Source: a virus
Length of the DNA stretch: 45,831 nt
IMG/VR virus record: IMGVR_UViG_3300005253_000383
Span: 1-45,831 of that record
Strand: one strand, 5' to 3'
The stretch's first letter is position 1. The number at the start of each line of letters is the position of its first letter. A model generated the notes under the pieces. That model made no database searches, was not told the DNA's origin, and saw only the letters and a list, made by a program, of their open reading frames with translations. This document shows positions 6,553-14,800 of this stretch, piece by piece. The position numbers and the translations under genes were made by a program.

Positions 6553-7231
6553 TGATTCGCCTGAGTACGCTTTTTACCTGCTGATGGTTCCAAGACTTTC
6601 CGCGGCACGGCATCCGTTCGGCGTCCATGGCCCGGGCGATAGCGCGGCAGCTTTTCCCTTTGCTATGCAATGCGAAAATGCGCGTCACGGCCCGTTGTTC
6701 GGGCTCCAGGGGTACAATCCGCTTTGGATCGTCCGGGTCAATAGTGTAGCCGTAGGGGGCCTGGGAAGATATCTTTCGGCCGTTGGACTGATGGGCCCGC
6801 ATGGCTTGGCTTGTTCTGATTGCCATGACCTTGCGCTGGAATTCGTCGAAGGCCTGCATAATGGAGCGCACGAGCCTGTCCTCGGGCGTGGTTCCATCAG
6901 TGCCTTCGCCTCTGAGGCTCACAATGCGCGCCCGCTTCTTTTCTACGGCGCGCTCGATGCTAAGGGCCAGATACACGTCGCGGGCCAGGCGATCTAGCTT
7001 CGTTACAAGCAGAACGTGTCCCGGTCGCAAGGCATCGATCGCAGCCCAAAGGCCCGGGCGGTTAATCGAAGAACCGCTGATACCACGATCACGGTAGACG
7101 CCTTCAACATCCCATCGTTTTTGAAAGACGTGCGTTTCCATGAGAGTGATCTGCGCCTGGTCACTCTCGCTGGTCTCCTGGCCCGGCCGCGGAGAGAACC
7201 GGGCGTATAGGATTACTTTTTGATTTATCAT
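6539..7231 (-). CDS. serine recombinase (resolvase/invertase family)
   Basis: A 230-residue recombinase. The start at 7231 (MINQKVILYARFS) follows AAAGG. A longer in-frame start at 7303 lacks a site. The N-terminal resolvase domain has the YARFS motif with the catalytic serine at 13, then RDRGISGSSINRPGL and LVTKLDRLARD. After about residue 140 a short Recombinase-type domain follows (APYGYTID, EQRAVTRIFALHSKGKS, then a C-terminal HTH-like AIARAMDAER). It is much shorter than large serine integrases. It could be an invertase or resolvase, or a second integration enzyme. A TTGACA on this strand at 7283-7288 may serve as its -35 element, with a poor -10. Confidence 0.9.
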   Translation of the reverse strand: MINQKVILYARFSPRPGQETSESDQAQITLMETHVFQKRWDVEGVYRDRGISGSSINRPGLWAAIDALRPGHVLLVTKLDRLARDVYLALSIERAVEKKRARIVSLRGEGTDGTTPEDRLVRSIMQAFDEFQRKVMAIRTSQAMRAHQSNGRKISSQAPYGYTIDPDDPKRIVPLEPEQRAVTRIFALHSKGKSCRAIARAMDAERMPCRGKSWNHQQVKSVLRRITTSG

Positions 7232-7314
7232 TCTAGGCCTTTGAATCCGATTACTGCTATTCGGGGTCCACGGTCTCCCTTGTGTCAACATCGAGGAATT
7301 CAAGTTCGCAAACC

Positions 7315-7331
7315 GCCCGGCGTATCCGGGC
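7315..7331 (-). terminator. hairpin downstream of the leftward operon
   Basis: GCCCGG (7315-7320) pairs perfectly with CCGGGC (7326-7331) around a five-base loop. It lies 12 bases beyond the stop of the last leftward gene. On the minus strand it is followed by GGTTTG, a weak U-run, and on the plus strand by TTTAT. It probably ends the 8661-7343 transcript, though the short U-tract leaves rho-independent activity uncertain. Confidence 0.45.
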
Positions 7332-7342
7332 TTTATCAGGGC

Positions 7343-7672
7343 TCACCCTTTCATCTCGGCGGTGCCTTCGGCCTTCGCTATGGCGGCCTTCAGAACTGCT
7401 AAGTCATTCGCAATATCATGTCCGCGATCTGGGTGTTGGGGTAGAGATGTGAAATAGCCGGCTGCAATTTGGCACGCTTCTAGCAACTCCGGCGCGGCCA
7501 CAAATAGGCGCGCATAGGCCAGTTGCTCTTCGCCGCCACGCCAACGCCGCCTTACAGAAGCGACGGCGTTTCCGTCAGGGCCATAAACAAAGATGGCCTT
7601 AGAGGTTGCGTCGGGGCGCACTTCCAGCGGTCCCAGCGTGTGCCTCTGCTTCGCTGTCTCGTTGTCCATCAT
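7343..7672 (-). CDS. hypothetical phage protein
   Basis: A 109-residue protein. The start at 7672 (MMDNETAKQ) is chosen because GGAGATCG lies just upstream; in-frame codons reach further to 7720. The middle contains YARLFVAAPELLEA, a segment very common in small phage proteins of unknown function (LIAAAPELLEAL type). It starts MDNETAKQ and ends with AAIAKAE plus a short tail, matching both ends of the next upstream gene in this operon, which suggests a duplicated pair with diverged middles. Function unknown. Confidence 0.7.
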   Translation of the reverse strand: MMDNETAKQRHTLGPLEVRPDATSKAIFVYGPDGNAVASVRRRWRGGEEQLAYARLFVAAPELLEACQIAAGYFTSLPQHPDRGHDIANDLAVLKAAIAKAEGTAEMKG

Positions 7673-7742
7673 CGATCTCCATGTTTTGCTTCGAGCCCAA
7701 TGCCCGGCAGGACCGCCCACGAATGAGCGGCCCTGCCTGGGA

Positions 7743-8006
7743 TTAGATTGTTTCCTTTTCCGCCTTGGCGATGGCCGCGCGGCATTCTTGGATCGTGCTC
7801 ATTGATGGGCATGCGCCTGCGCGGGTATTCATGTATTCCCCGTGAAGGGCCGATAATTCGATACGGGCGTTTTTGCACGCATTGAGAAGATCATCAAACC
7901 TATCGCCCTCTTTTTGGAGTTCGCAGACCTGATCGTGAATGCTCTTGTTTGTGCGCCGAATCGCCGCCATACGCAGTGCTGTTTGCTTCGCTGTCTCGCT
8001 GTCCAT
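7743..8006 (-). CDS. hypothetical phage protein, paralogue of its neighbour
   Basis: An 87-residue helical protein with a good ribosome site (GTGGAGGCTGATT). It begins MDSETAKQ and ends AAIAKAEKETI, closely like the ends of the 109-residue protein downstream. The central part (about 20-60) is predicted helical (HDQVCELQKEGDRFDDLLNACKNA) and carries three cysteines. Member of the three-gene leftward operon starting at 8661. Function unknown. Confidence 0.65.
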   Translation of the reverse strand: MDSETAKQTALRMAAIRRTNKSIHDQVCELQKEGDRFDDLLNACKNARIELSALHGEYMNTRAGACPSMSTIQECRAAIAKAEKETI

Positions 8007-8085
8007 AATCAGCCTCCACGTTTCATCGCCCGGCCCAACGCCAAGCCCTACCAGTGAACGCCCCGTAAGGCGCTCAAGCTAGGGC

Positions 8086-8661
8086 CTAGCGCGTATAAAG
8101 GTAGAACCTTTCGTCTTCGATATCCGCGTTGACTGCATCGTTCGGACATCCCGTTTTCAACATTCGCAGAATGTCCCTTGCAGATATACTAGCGTCTCCG
8201 TTAAAATCACCGAAACGACACATGATCCGACAGGGGATGCTTATGTGGTTTCGCAGATATTCCTGGGCTTCACTAACAGTGTCCAGGCAAATGTAGGCGT
8301 TGATATCCCGGCCGGTCTCGTAATCCATCGTGGCCGCGAAACGATAGATGTCGTACCAACAATGGCCACATTCATTATTGGGACAGTGGACTTCCCGATA
8401 GATTCCGGAGTCCTGAAAATCAAGGCCGCCGCTGTAGCAATCGGCGAGAACGAGGTCCGCTCCACACTTAGGACACTCTGTCGGTGGGTCCGGGTCGATG
8501 CACGGCTCCGGCGTATTAGGCTCTATCTTCGAGACCTCGGCTTTTTCTTTTATGCGCTCCCCATGCCGTCGATGTTCCCATGTGGCTTGACGCAGGGACT
8601 GTTCGTCTTTAGGCTCGGGCTTGGTGTTCGTTGGCTTGCTCTGTTCGGCTGCTTCTGACAT
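8086..8661 (-). CDS. zinc-ribbon protein with dockerin-like EF-hand
   Basis: A 191-residue protein, first gene of the leftward operon, with a very strong site AAGGAGGAAAGCC. The N-terminal 55 residues are charged and probably disordered. A zinc ribbon follows: CPKCGADL at about 63-70 and CPNNECGHCWYDIY about 30 residues later, like the zinc-ribbon proteins common in phage early regions. The C-terminal third contains GDFNGDASISARDILRML, which has the DxNxDxxIxxxD spacing of a calcium-binding dockerin/EF-hand loop. Only one such repeat is present, so cohesin binding cannot be assumed. The combination is unusual. Role unknown. Confidence 0.75.
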   Translation of the reverse strand: MSEAAEQSKPTNTKPEPKDEQSLRQATWEHRRHGERIKEKAEVSKIEPNTPEPCIDPDPPTECPKCGADLVLADCYSGGLDFQDSGIYREVHCPNNECGHCWYDIYRFAATMDYETGRDINAYICLDTVSEAQEYLRNHISIPCRIMCRFGDFNGDASISARDILRMLKTGCPNDAVNADIEDERFYLYTR

Positions 8662-8706
8662 GGCTTTCCTCCTTTTGTAACGGGTTGAAACGCTGACTCC
8701 ACACGG

Positions 8707-8735
8707 AACATAACAGATCTGTCACGATTTGTCAA
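8707..8735 (-). promoter_or_regulatory. sigma70-type promoter of the leftward operon
   Basis: On the minus strand TTGACA (8735-8730) is followed after exactly 17 bases by TATGTT (8712-8707). The predicted transcript would start near 8700 and the first gene at 8661. The -35 is perfect and the -10 matches four of six positions (TATAAT). The spacer contains the palindrome listed at 8713-8722. Confidence 0.75.
8713..8722. promoter_or_regulatory. palindromic operator candidate in promoter spacer
   Basis: ACAGATCTGT is a perfect 10-base palindrome located between the -35 and -10 boxes of the leftward promoter. A dimeric repressor bound there would block RNA polymerase. The binding protein is not evident; the motif differs from the GATAA sites near the 36.2-kb repressor. 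Confidence 0.4.
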
Positions 8736-9212
8736 GCTTTATTTTTCGTAACTCTTTTATTGCCAGTCGTGGGACTAGGTGACACCACCTTTTTCAAAGG
8801 AGTCAGTTCAACTTCGCCGTCGACCAATTCACCGGTTTCTCGCCATAATCCCATCCCAACTCTCCACCAACAAACAACTTAGCCGCGTCGACCAGCCCAT
8901 CACCTCTCCAGCTCCCAAATCACCCAGTTTTAGGGGACTATAGGGGTAAGACAGTACTATCGCCTGCAGCCTGTCTCTCCGACCACTCGAACTATTCACT
9001 GTTCGTTTTCATCAGAATCACATCAACAATCCACTCGTCCCCACCTTCACAATTCCTGTCTTCAGTACTACTCAAAGTAATACCGTCACTGTTCTCAGTA
9101 CCCATCGAGAGAGAATCAAGGACTGGAACGTTCATTCTGTCTCGAACATTGAACCTGGGTTCACCCTTGAACGTTGAACCTGGGTTCACTGTTTAATGTC
9201 ATTTTGGCAGCA
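8736..9212. other. non-coding spacer, left part
   Basis: No convincing gene. A minus-strand frame at 8992-9135 (47 residues from ATG 9135) lies just downstream of the two LexA-like boxes but has no clear ribosome site or recognisable content. A short hairpin AGGTG-ACAC-CACCT at 8777-8790 followed by TTTT could terminate plus-strand transcription weakly. The remainder, up to the palindromes at 9149-9189, is pyrimidine-rich and featureless to my eye. Confidence 0.4.
9149..9189. promoter_or_regulatory. two LexA-like palindromic boxes
   Basis: The 16-mer TTGAACCTGGGTTCAC occurs at 9149-9164 and again at 9174-9189, 25 bases apart. Each contains GAAC-CTGG-GTTC, which matches the GAAC-N4-GTTC form of the LexA/DinR box used by Gram-positive and some other bacteria, and each is an almost perfect palindrome (TGAACC-TG-GGTTCA). 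A further GAACGTTC lies at 9126-9133. They could place a promoter in this spacer under host SOS control. The promoter itself is not obvious. Confidence 0.5.
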
Positions 9213-9530
9213 AGTGGGATGTAGGCAACCCTGCCTACCACTGAATATCGTGGTGAAACCCAGTAGAGCGCGGCAGCATGGGTAGGGCAGGGGCCCTGTG
9301 CCCTGCAGCTGTTGTCGGCCGCCGGTGTCCGTGCCGGGCCTGTGAGCGTCGAGCAGAGGGACACGATGTACTCCGGAGTCGGCCGGTGGCCCAGGCAGAG
9401 GGCTTGTGTACGCTGTACGTGAGGGCGAGCGGGATTACCTGGCCTTGAGTAATTGAGGCGTGTACTGGCGAAGGACAGGGCAGGGCCGGTGCCTGGAATC
9501 TCCTGGGTCGATATCGGCGGAAACCGATCC
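9213..9530 (+). ncRNA. GC-rich, strongly foldable region before the late operon
   Basis: About 320 bases with no plausible gene but many perfect stems: GTAGGCA/TGCCTAC (9221-9227 with 9232-9238, extended outward by AGTG/CACT), ACCCA/TGGGT (9258-9262 with 9279-9283), AGGGCA/TGCCCT (9284-9289 with 9299-9304), GTGTCC/GGACAC (9325-9330 with 9359-9364) and ATCGG/CCGAT (9513-9517 with 9524-9528). Base composition is clearly richer in G and C than the flanks. It sits directly upstream of the packaging genes, so a packaging (pac/cos) site, an untranslated leader or a structured RNA are all possible. No known RNA family was recognised. Confidence 0.4.
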
Positions 9531-9642
9531 ACCGCCCCCGGCCTCGTATGTGGTTTTTCTCTAACCTAGCCCTTCCGTCCGAAAATCACATTTCAAAAAT
9601 ACGAAAATACACAATTCGCAGTTTGCCAAAACGGCAGTAGAG

Positions 9643-9672
9643 TTGACATGTGTTTGTGAATTCCTGTAAAAG
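9643..9672 (+). promoter_or_regulatory. candidate late promoter
   Basis: TTGACA at 9643-9648 followed by an 18-base spacer and TAAAAG at 9667-9672. The -35 is perfect and the -10 is weak. It lies 56 bases upstream of the first late gene and points into the packaging operon. It is the best match in the spacer, but no test of strength is possible from sequence alone. Confidence 0.4.
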
Positions 9673-9727
9673 GTGGATGTCACGAGATTGTATTGATTTA
9701 CATGATTCTGTAATTTCGGGGGAACGG

Positions 9728-10399
9728 ATGTCTGAGAATCGATTAGATACTCGGATACGACTTGAGCGGTACTCTCGCCGGACTGGCGAGGATGTGTGGG
9801 GTTCGTTTGTCGAATTACGTGAACGCCACAAGGCTGCTGGCAGAAGCGTGAGCGAAGCGTGGTCGGAGGCGCTTGCGGCGTATCCGGCCGACAAATATCC
9901 GGCTGAAGTTCCTTCTGAGGTTTCTCTTGAGGCGGGTCCACGCGAAGAGCGATCGACGGTCTCGCTTAGACATGGCAGCGCTGACTCCCATCGCATGCCA
10001 GGGCCCGCCTCGTCTAATTCATCTGAGCTGGTTGAGATTGATTGGGACGCGCTTCTTGGCCAGATGGATAGTGAGTCGACGTTAGGGAGCGTGTTCGACG
10101 GCGAGGGTCGTGTTGACTTCCGTGCTCAGCTTGAATGGGTAATTGAGAAGATGACCTGTTCGGGTGTGAAGTCTGACGATGCGCCGTGTGCGGGTGCATG
10201 GGGGATGCTTCGACAATGCCGTGATGACTCAGCATTTCGAAAAACGATTTACACGACGGCGCTTTCGAAATTGATGCCCGACAAGAAGTCTTTTGAATCT
10301 GAGCGGAGATTTTACGATGACGGTCGGGTGATGTTGGATTTTATTGAGCGGATACGCCAGGAGAGCGTAGACGCGAAGTATGAATGCGCGGGGGTATGA
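9728..10399 (+). CDS. hypothetical protein, candidate small terminase subunit
   Basis: A 223-residue protein starting at ATG 9728 after GGGGGAACGG; an ATG at 9650 in the same frame lies at the candidate -35 region. It is acidic, with an N-terminal helical segment (RYSRRTGEDVWGSFVELRERHKAAGRSVSEAWSEAL is in the first 60 residues) and no classic HTH that I can place with confidence. As the first gene of the late operon, separated from the large terminase only by a 43-codon gene, it is where a small terminase subunit is expected. That assignment rests on position alone. Confidence 0.6.
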   Translation: MSENRLDTRIRLERYSRRTGEDVWGSFVELRERHKAAGRSVSEAWSEALAAYPADKYPAEVPSEVSLEAGPREERSTVSLRHGSADSHRMPGPASSNSSELVEIDWDALLGQMDSESTLGSVFDGEGRVDFRAQLEWVIEKMTCSGVKSDDAPCAGAWGMLRQCRDDSAFRKTIYTTALSKLMPDKKSFESERRFYDDGRVMLDFIERIRQESVDAKYECAGV

Positions 10400-10527
10400 T
10401 GTTGGATTCAAAGGGGCACTCGCGTGGTGGGTTGGTATCGTACTGGGCTGTTCTTGTAGTCGTGGGGTTTTTGATGGGCTCGGTTTTTCGTATAGTTTTT
10501 TATAGGGTTGCGCATTTGGGTTGGTAA
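10396..10527 (+). CDS. 43-residue single-span membrane peptide
   Basis: A short gene starting ATGATG in an ATGA overlap with the preceding stop. After a polar, positively charged N-terminus (about 13 residues) it has a hydrophobic segment YWAVLVVVGFLMGSVF long enough to cross a membrane, followed by a basic tail (RIVFYRVAHLGW). The N-in/C-out or reverse topology cannot be decided. Small membrane peptides in late operons can be holins or spanin-like, but a position between terminase genes is unusual for lysis, and no endolysin is adjacent. Function unknown. Confidence 0.55.
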   Translation: MMLDSKGHSRGGLVSYWAVLVVVGFLMGSVFRIVFYRVAHLGW

Positions 10528-10551
10528 TGATTTCGCAGGATGAAGGCGTAA

Positions 10552-12330
10552 ATGTTATCTGATGAGACATTGGCCGGGCCGTTGGAGACGAAGGCGGACA
10601 CGCCTTATCTGCATTTGGTTCCAAAGGGTTACTACGCGAACCTTGAATTTCGAGCGCGAATGATTCGTCTTGGGAGTTCATCGCGCGAGGCGGCCGAGAA
10701 TCTTTGGATTATGTGTTCTCGCGACATTCTGTTTTACGTGAACACATTCGTGTGGACCCATGATCCCCGGAAGAAGCCGACCGAGTTGCCATTCATTACT
10801 TACGATTATCAGGACGAAGCTATTCTTGAAATTGTTCGGTGTATTGAAGAGGGCGAGGATCTTCCGATCGAGAAGAGTCGCGACATGGGTGCCACGTGGA
10901 TGGTGCTTGTCGCCTTCGAATGGTTTTGGCACTTTCGGTCCTTCAATAACTTTCTGGTTGTGAGTAGGAACCAGGGTCTTGTAGATTCTTCCGGGTCCCC
11001 CGACACGCTTTTTTGGAAGCTTGATTTTCTGCTGGAGAAGCAGCCTGGCTGGCTGAAACCTCCGGTAAGCCGAATCCTGTTGCATATACAGAATCTCGAG
11101 ACGGGCAGCGTGATCGATGGCGAATCTACTACAGGCGATGTTGCGCGAGGCGGCCGGTACACATCGATTCTTCTCGATGAGTTTGCGTCTGTGCCGGACG
11201 GTCAAAAGGTTTTGTCTGCGAGTCGCGATGCGACACGGTCTCGAATAATCAACAGTACCCCGAAGGGTCGCGGCAATGCGTTTTATCGGTTCGTCGCGAA
11301 GGCCGCGAACAAGTTGACGCTTCATTGGAGTCTTCATCCTGAAAAGGCCAAGGGTTTAAGTTGCGATGCGGAAGGCAAGCCGACGAGTCCTTGGTACGAG
11401 AGAGAGAAATTACGTGCATCGCATCCGATGGAGATTGCTCAGGAACTGGATATTGATTATCTGACCTCCGATTATGTGTTCTTTTCCGTTCCCACACTTG
11501 AGCGTTTGAAAACGGAAGATTGCCGCATTCCGTTTTTTTGCGGAGACATTGAATTCAATATGCAGACCTTGCAGCCTATGGCCGATGCGTTTATTGATCG
11601 AGAGCGCGGTCCGCTCAATCTTTGGATATTTCCGAAGCAGGACGGAAACATTCCGGCAGGAAATTACGTGCTTGGCGTGGATATCAGCGTGGGCACTGGG
11701 TCTTCAAATTCTGTTATCAGCATTGGCGACAAAAATACGGGCCAGAAAGTTGCGGAGTACGTAAACGCGCATCTGAAACCCCATGAACTTGCTCGGGTGG
11801 CCGTAGCGCTTGCGCGATGGTTCCGAAGCGCCAAGGGGCCGGCGTTCATGGTTTGGGAATCCAACGGCCCTGGTCAGATCTTCGGCGACATGGTTATCGA
11901 ATCTAAATTCAGGAATTTTCATTATCGAGAAGATCGCACAAGCATATTGAGAAAGCGATCTTTGAAGCCAGGTTGGTTCAGCACAAAAGAATCGAAGATG
12001 AGTTTGCTTGGCGAATATCGAAGGGCTCTTTCCGATGGTGAATTTATTCAGCGTAGTCGCGAAGCTCTTGATGAGGCCGAGAGTTATATTTTCACTGCGA
12101 ATGGGAACGTCAGGCATTCGTCTTCAGTCGAGAGTAGCGACCCTACCGATACCGGGGACAATCACGGGGACCGGGTGATCGCCGATGCGCTGATGTGGCT
12201 GGGGGCGAAGTCCGTTACACCCGCGATCCCAGATGACAGAAAGCCTGCGTCTAATAGTTTTGGCGCGCGCTTTCTTTCGAGACGTAAGGCGGAACGGAAA
12301 GCTGGACGCGAGGAGCTTTACGCGGTATGA
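10552..12330 (+). CDS. terL: terminase large subunit
   Basis: A 592-residue packaging motor and nuclease. The ATPase domain carries a Walker-A-like segment EKSRDMGATW (about 107-116), the deviant SRxxGxT form usual in terminases, then Walker B SILLDEF (205-211) and the coupling segment INSTPKGRGNAF. The C-terminal nuclease domain of the RNase H fold begins at LGVDISVGTGSSNSV with its first metal-binding Asp, and later contains HGDRVIADALMWL with the last acidic residues. Start at ATG 10552 after GAAGG. The stop overlaps the portal start as ATGA. Confidence 0.95.
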   Translation: MLSDETLAGPLETKADTPYLHLVPKGYYANLEFRARMIRLGSSSREAAENLWIMCSRDILFYVNTFVWTHDPRKKPTELPFITYDYQDEAILEIVRCIEEGEDLPIEKSRDMGATWMVLVAFEWFWHFRSFNNFLVVSRNQGLVDSSGSPDTLFWKLDFLLEKQPGWLKPPVSRILLHIQNLETGSVIDGESTTGDVARGGRYTSILLDEFASVPDGQKVLSASRDATRSRIINSTPKGRGNAFYRFVAKAANKLTLHWSLHPEKAKGLSCDAEGKPTSPWYEREKLRASHPMEIAQELDIDYLTSDYVFFSVPTLERLKTEDCRIPFFCGDIEFNMQTLQPMADAFIDRERGPLNLWIFPKQDGNIPAGNYVLGVDISVGTGSSNSVISIGDKNTGQKVAEYVNAHLKPHELARVAVALARWFRSAKGPAFMVWESNGPGQIFGDMVIESKFRNFHYREDRTSILRKRSLKPGWFSTKESKMSLLGEYRRALSDGEFIQRSREALDEAESYIFTANGNVRHSSSVESSDPTDTGDNHGDRVIADALMWLGAKSVTPAIPDDRKPASNSFGARFLSRRKAERKAGREELYAV

Positions 12331-14093
12331 AAAAGGAAGACCTAAAAAAGCTCCATTCGTCGATCGAGGCGAACTTCAAACTTTTAGAGCCATTTCGGAA
12401 AAATCGGCTCGAGGTTATCAAGGAATATGTCGGGAGTCATTTTTCCGACCATGGATCAGAAAAACAATTACCTTTCAACATGATCCGCTTGTTCGTGGAT
12501 ATTTTCACGCGCCGACTTGTTGCGAACAATCCCTCCTCGTTGGTAACTACGAAACCTCTTCGCCTGCGCCCTTCAGCGGCGACGCTTCAACTTGGCTTGA
12601 ATCATTTAATCGAAGAGATAGACCTTCAACGGGATCTTGAGACTGCCGTCAAAGATGCTTTGTTTAGTGTTGGAATGGTGAAGGTCGGCCTGAACCACAG
12701 TGCGAGCGTTGAGATTGGCGGTGTGCTTCACGACGTCGGACAGCCCTTTATGAATGCCGTTGAACTCGATAACTTCGTGTGCGACATGAGTGTTTCTCGT
12801 TGGGAGGATATGACTTTTATCGGGGACAGGTATCGAGTCGATCTTGAATTTGCGCAGACCAAGATGTTCGTTGGGTCTGAGGACGCCAAGAAACTTACGG
12901 CCACCGGGAAGGCCGTCCAGGACAACGAGCGGCACAGCACCAAAGAACTTCTCGAAAAACGCACTGGCTTTGATGCCGAGGAATATCGGCCGAAAGTGGA
13001 GTTGTGGGATCTCTGGTTGCCGCTCGAGAACAAAGTCATCACGATCGCGGCAGGCCAGTTGACCGACGTTGTGCTCAACGAGATCGACTGGGACGGCCCG
13101 GAGCTGGGGCCTTATCACCAATTGGGTATGGCTGAAGTGCCAGGCAGCGTGATGCCCTTGCCGCCTATCGCGAGTCATCGCGATCTGCACGAGTTGGTCA
13201 ACTTTACCGCGCGAAAGATCCAGCGCCAAATTCACCGGCAAAAGGAAATTCTCGGTGTAGCCTCCGGCGGTGAAGGTGACATAGACCGGATTATGAATTC
13301 CGACGATGGTGATGTCATCAAGCTCGATCATCCCGACCTCGTGAAGGATTTCAAGCTAGGCGGTGTTGACAGTCTGAATCTCGCAACGATGGTAAATTTT
13401 ATGGAGCTCTTCAAGCAGATGTCCGGGAACCTCGATTCCATAGGAGGGCTTGGGCCCCAGTCAGATACTCTCGGGCAAGACAAAATGATCGCTGATAGTT
13501 CCAGCGTACAAGTCGCCGATATGGCCGCGCGCGTGACGAAATTCACTGCGCGGATAGTCCGCGACTTGGCTTTTTATCTTTTCGAAGATCCTTTGATTAA
13601 TTTGCCCTTGGTCAAGCGTGTACCTGGTGTCGAGGGCGTTGAAATTCCCGTGACGCTGACCGCCGCAGATCGTGAGGGTGATTTTCTTGATTACAACTTC
13701 GATATAGATCCCGTCAGTATGTCCCACAAGACGCCGGGGGGACAACTGAACAAATTGATGACGGTAATTCAGCAGGTGTACGCGCCGCTAAGGCCAGTGT
13801 TTCAATCACAGGGGATAACCCTTGACACTTCCCAGTTGATTCGCTCTCTCGCACAGTACGCGGATCTGCCCGAGCTCGACGGATTGTTTATTTCAGACGA
13901 TGGCGAAGCGCTGTTAGACGACCAGCCTGTGGGATCTCATGAGCGGACGCTTGATCCGAACACGACTCGCACGAATATTAGAATAAACCGCCCCGGCGCA
14001 ACGAACAGCGATCGCGCGAATGCGTTTGTTCAGGGTCTTCTCGGGCAGGGTAACGACGAACAGCGCGCGGTGGCGGCGAGGGCGACGGGGTAA
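12327..14093 (+). CDS. portal protein
   Basis: A 588-residue protein directly downstream of terL and overlapping it by four bases, the standard position for the portal. The N-terminus ([21 protein letters not shown] and [20 protein letters not shown]) resembles the opening of podovirus-type portals, and the middle contains [20 protein letters not shown] and a long helical region ([42 protein letters not shown]) consistent with the stem and wing helices. The C-terminus is low in complexity. As a dodecameric ring it would form the DNA entry vertex and bind the terminase and connector. I see no frameshift. Confidence 0.88.
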   Translation: MKKEDLKKLHSSIEANFKLLEPFRKNRLEVIKEYVGSHFSDHGSEKQLPFNMIRLFVDIFTRRLVANNPSSLVTTKPLRLRPSAATLQLGLNHLIEEIDLQRDLETAVKDALFSVGMVKVGLNHSASVEIGGVLHDVGQPFMNAVELDNFVCDMSVSRWEDMTFIGDRYRVDLEFAQTKMFVGSEDAKKLTATGKAVQDNERHSTKELLEKRTGFDAEEYRPKVELWDLWLPLENKVITIAAGQLTDVVLNEIDWDGPELGPYHQLGMAEVPGSVMPLPPIASHRDLHELVNFTARKIQRQIHRQKEILGVASGGEGDIDRIMNSDDGDVIKLDHPDLVKDFKLGGVDSLNLATMVNFMELFKQMSGNLDSIGGLGPQSDTLGQDKMIADSSSVQVADMAARVTKFTARIVRDLAFYLFEDPLINLPLVKRVPGVEGVEIPVTLTAADREGDFLDYNFDIDPVSMSHKTPGGQLNKLMTVIQQVYAPLRPVFQSQGITLDTSQLIRSLAQYADLPELDGLFISDDGEALLDDQPVGSHERTLDPNTTRTNIRINRPGATNSDRANAFVQGLLGQGNDEQRAVAARATG

Positions 14094-14584
14094 TGACAGC
14101 CCTAATCTATTTAACTGGACAAAAGTTTGGACGGCTTACTGTAATTAAACGCGCTGAAAATAGTTTGACTGGCCTGGGTCGTTGGCTTTGTCAGTGTGAC
14201 TGTGGGGGTCAATCTATTGTTTATTCACAAGACTTGCGGCGAGGCACCACTCGCAGTTGTGGATGTTTGATGCGGGCGGCTAACTTTACTCACAGAATGG
14301 TTGATTCGCGGGAGTATAGCACGTGGCATGGCATGAAGAGCCGTTGCTACAACGAAAAAGTACCACATTATGGTCGCTACGGCGGTCGTGGCATCAGCGT
14401 CTGCGCCCGTTGGCTACATTCTTTCGAGAACTTCTATGCCGACATGGGTGCTCGGCCAGAAAGTATGTCGATTGATCGAATCGACAATGACGGTAACTAC
14501 GAGCCCGGAAACTGTCGATGGGCTACACCGAAAGAACAAGCCAGTAATCGACGTCCTGCCAAGAGAAAGAAGGTTGCAGTCTAA
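14093..14584 (+). CDS. HNH endonuclease with zinc-binding N-terminus
   Basis: A 163-residue protein of the phage HNH type. Residues 6-60 form a Cys module ([13 protein letters not shown], then WLCQCDCGG and TRSCGCL), and the C-terminal half carries the nuclease signature [29 protein letters not shown], written here in parts because of length: [11 protein letters not shown], then GNCRWAT, then EQASNRR. It overlaps the portal stop (TAATG) and the next gene start (TAATG), so it is wedged into the packaging operon without breaking coupling, typical of free-standing homing endonucleases. A paralogue with near-identical C-terminal DNA lies at 35044. Confidence 0.88.
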   Translation: MTALIYLTGQKFGRLTVIKRAENSLTGLGRWLCQCDCGGQSIVYSQDLRRGTTRSCGCLMRAANFTHRMVDSREYSTWHGMKSRCYNEKVPHYGRYGGRGISVCARWLHSFENFYADMGARPESMSIDRIDNDGNYEPGNCRWATPKEQASNRRPAKRKKVAV

Positions 14585-14799
14585 TGGCTCAACAGAATGT
14601 TTTGGCAAAAGTCAACATAGCCCTACTTGGCGTGATCGTTTCTATTCTGCTTGCGGCAATTCCTTTTGCCATAGACCTCCAGGGTCGCATTATTAGGATC
14701 GAGACGAAAATGGAGGCCGCTGGCGATACGACGCTAATTCTTAATGCACATGAGAGCCGGATTGTAAGGCTTGAAGAGCGATCCAGAAGGGGTAACTGA
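14584..14799 (+). CDS. small membrane protein with coiled coil
   Basis: A 71-residue protein: a short polar N-terminus, one transmembrane segment (ALLGVIVSILLAAIPFAI, about 13-30), then a coiled-coil stretch with RIIRIETKMEAAG and HESRIVRLEER. This layout is like small phage membrane proteins related to XhlA-type lysis accessory proteins, though those have the coiled coil first. It could be a holin-like protein, but no endolysin neighbour supports this. Start overlaps the HNH stop as TAATG. Confidence 0.65.
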   Translation: MAQQNVLAKVNIALLGVIVSILLAAIPFAIDLQGRIIRIETKMEAAGDTTLILNAHESRIVRLEERSRRGN

Positions 14800-14800
14800 T

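Noticed and set aside
9161-9532. Minus-strand gene in the structured spacer
   Set aside because: Sequence is low in order, with no site, and covers palindromes and stems.
9586-9996. Minus-strand protein over the first late gene
   Set aside because: It is antisense to the better-supported 9728 gene, with no ribosome site or domain.
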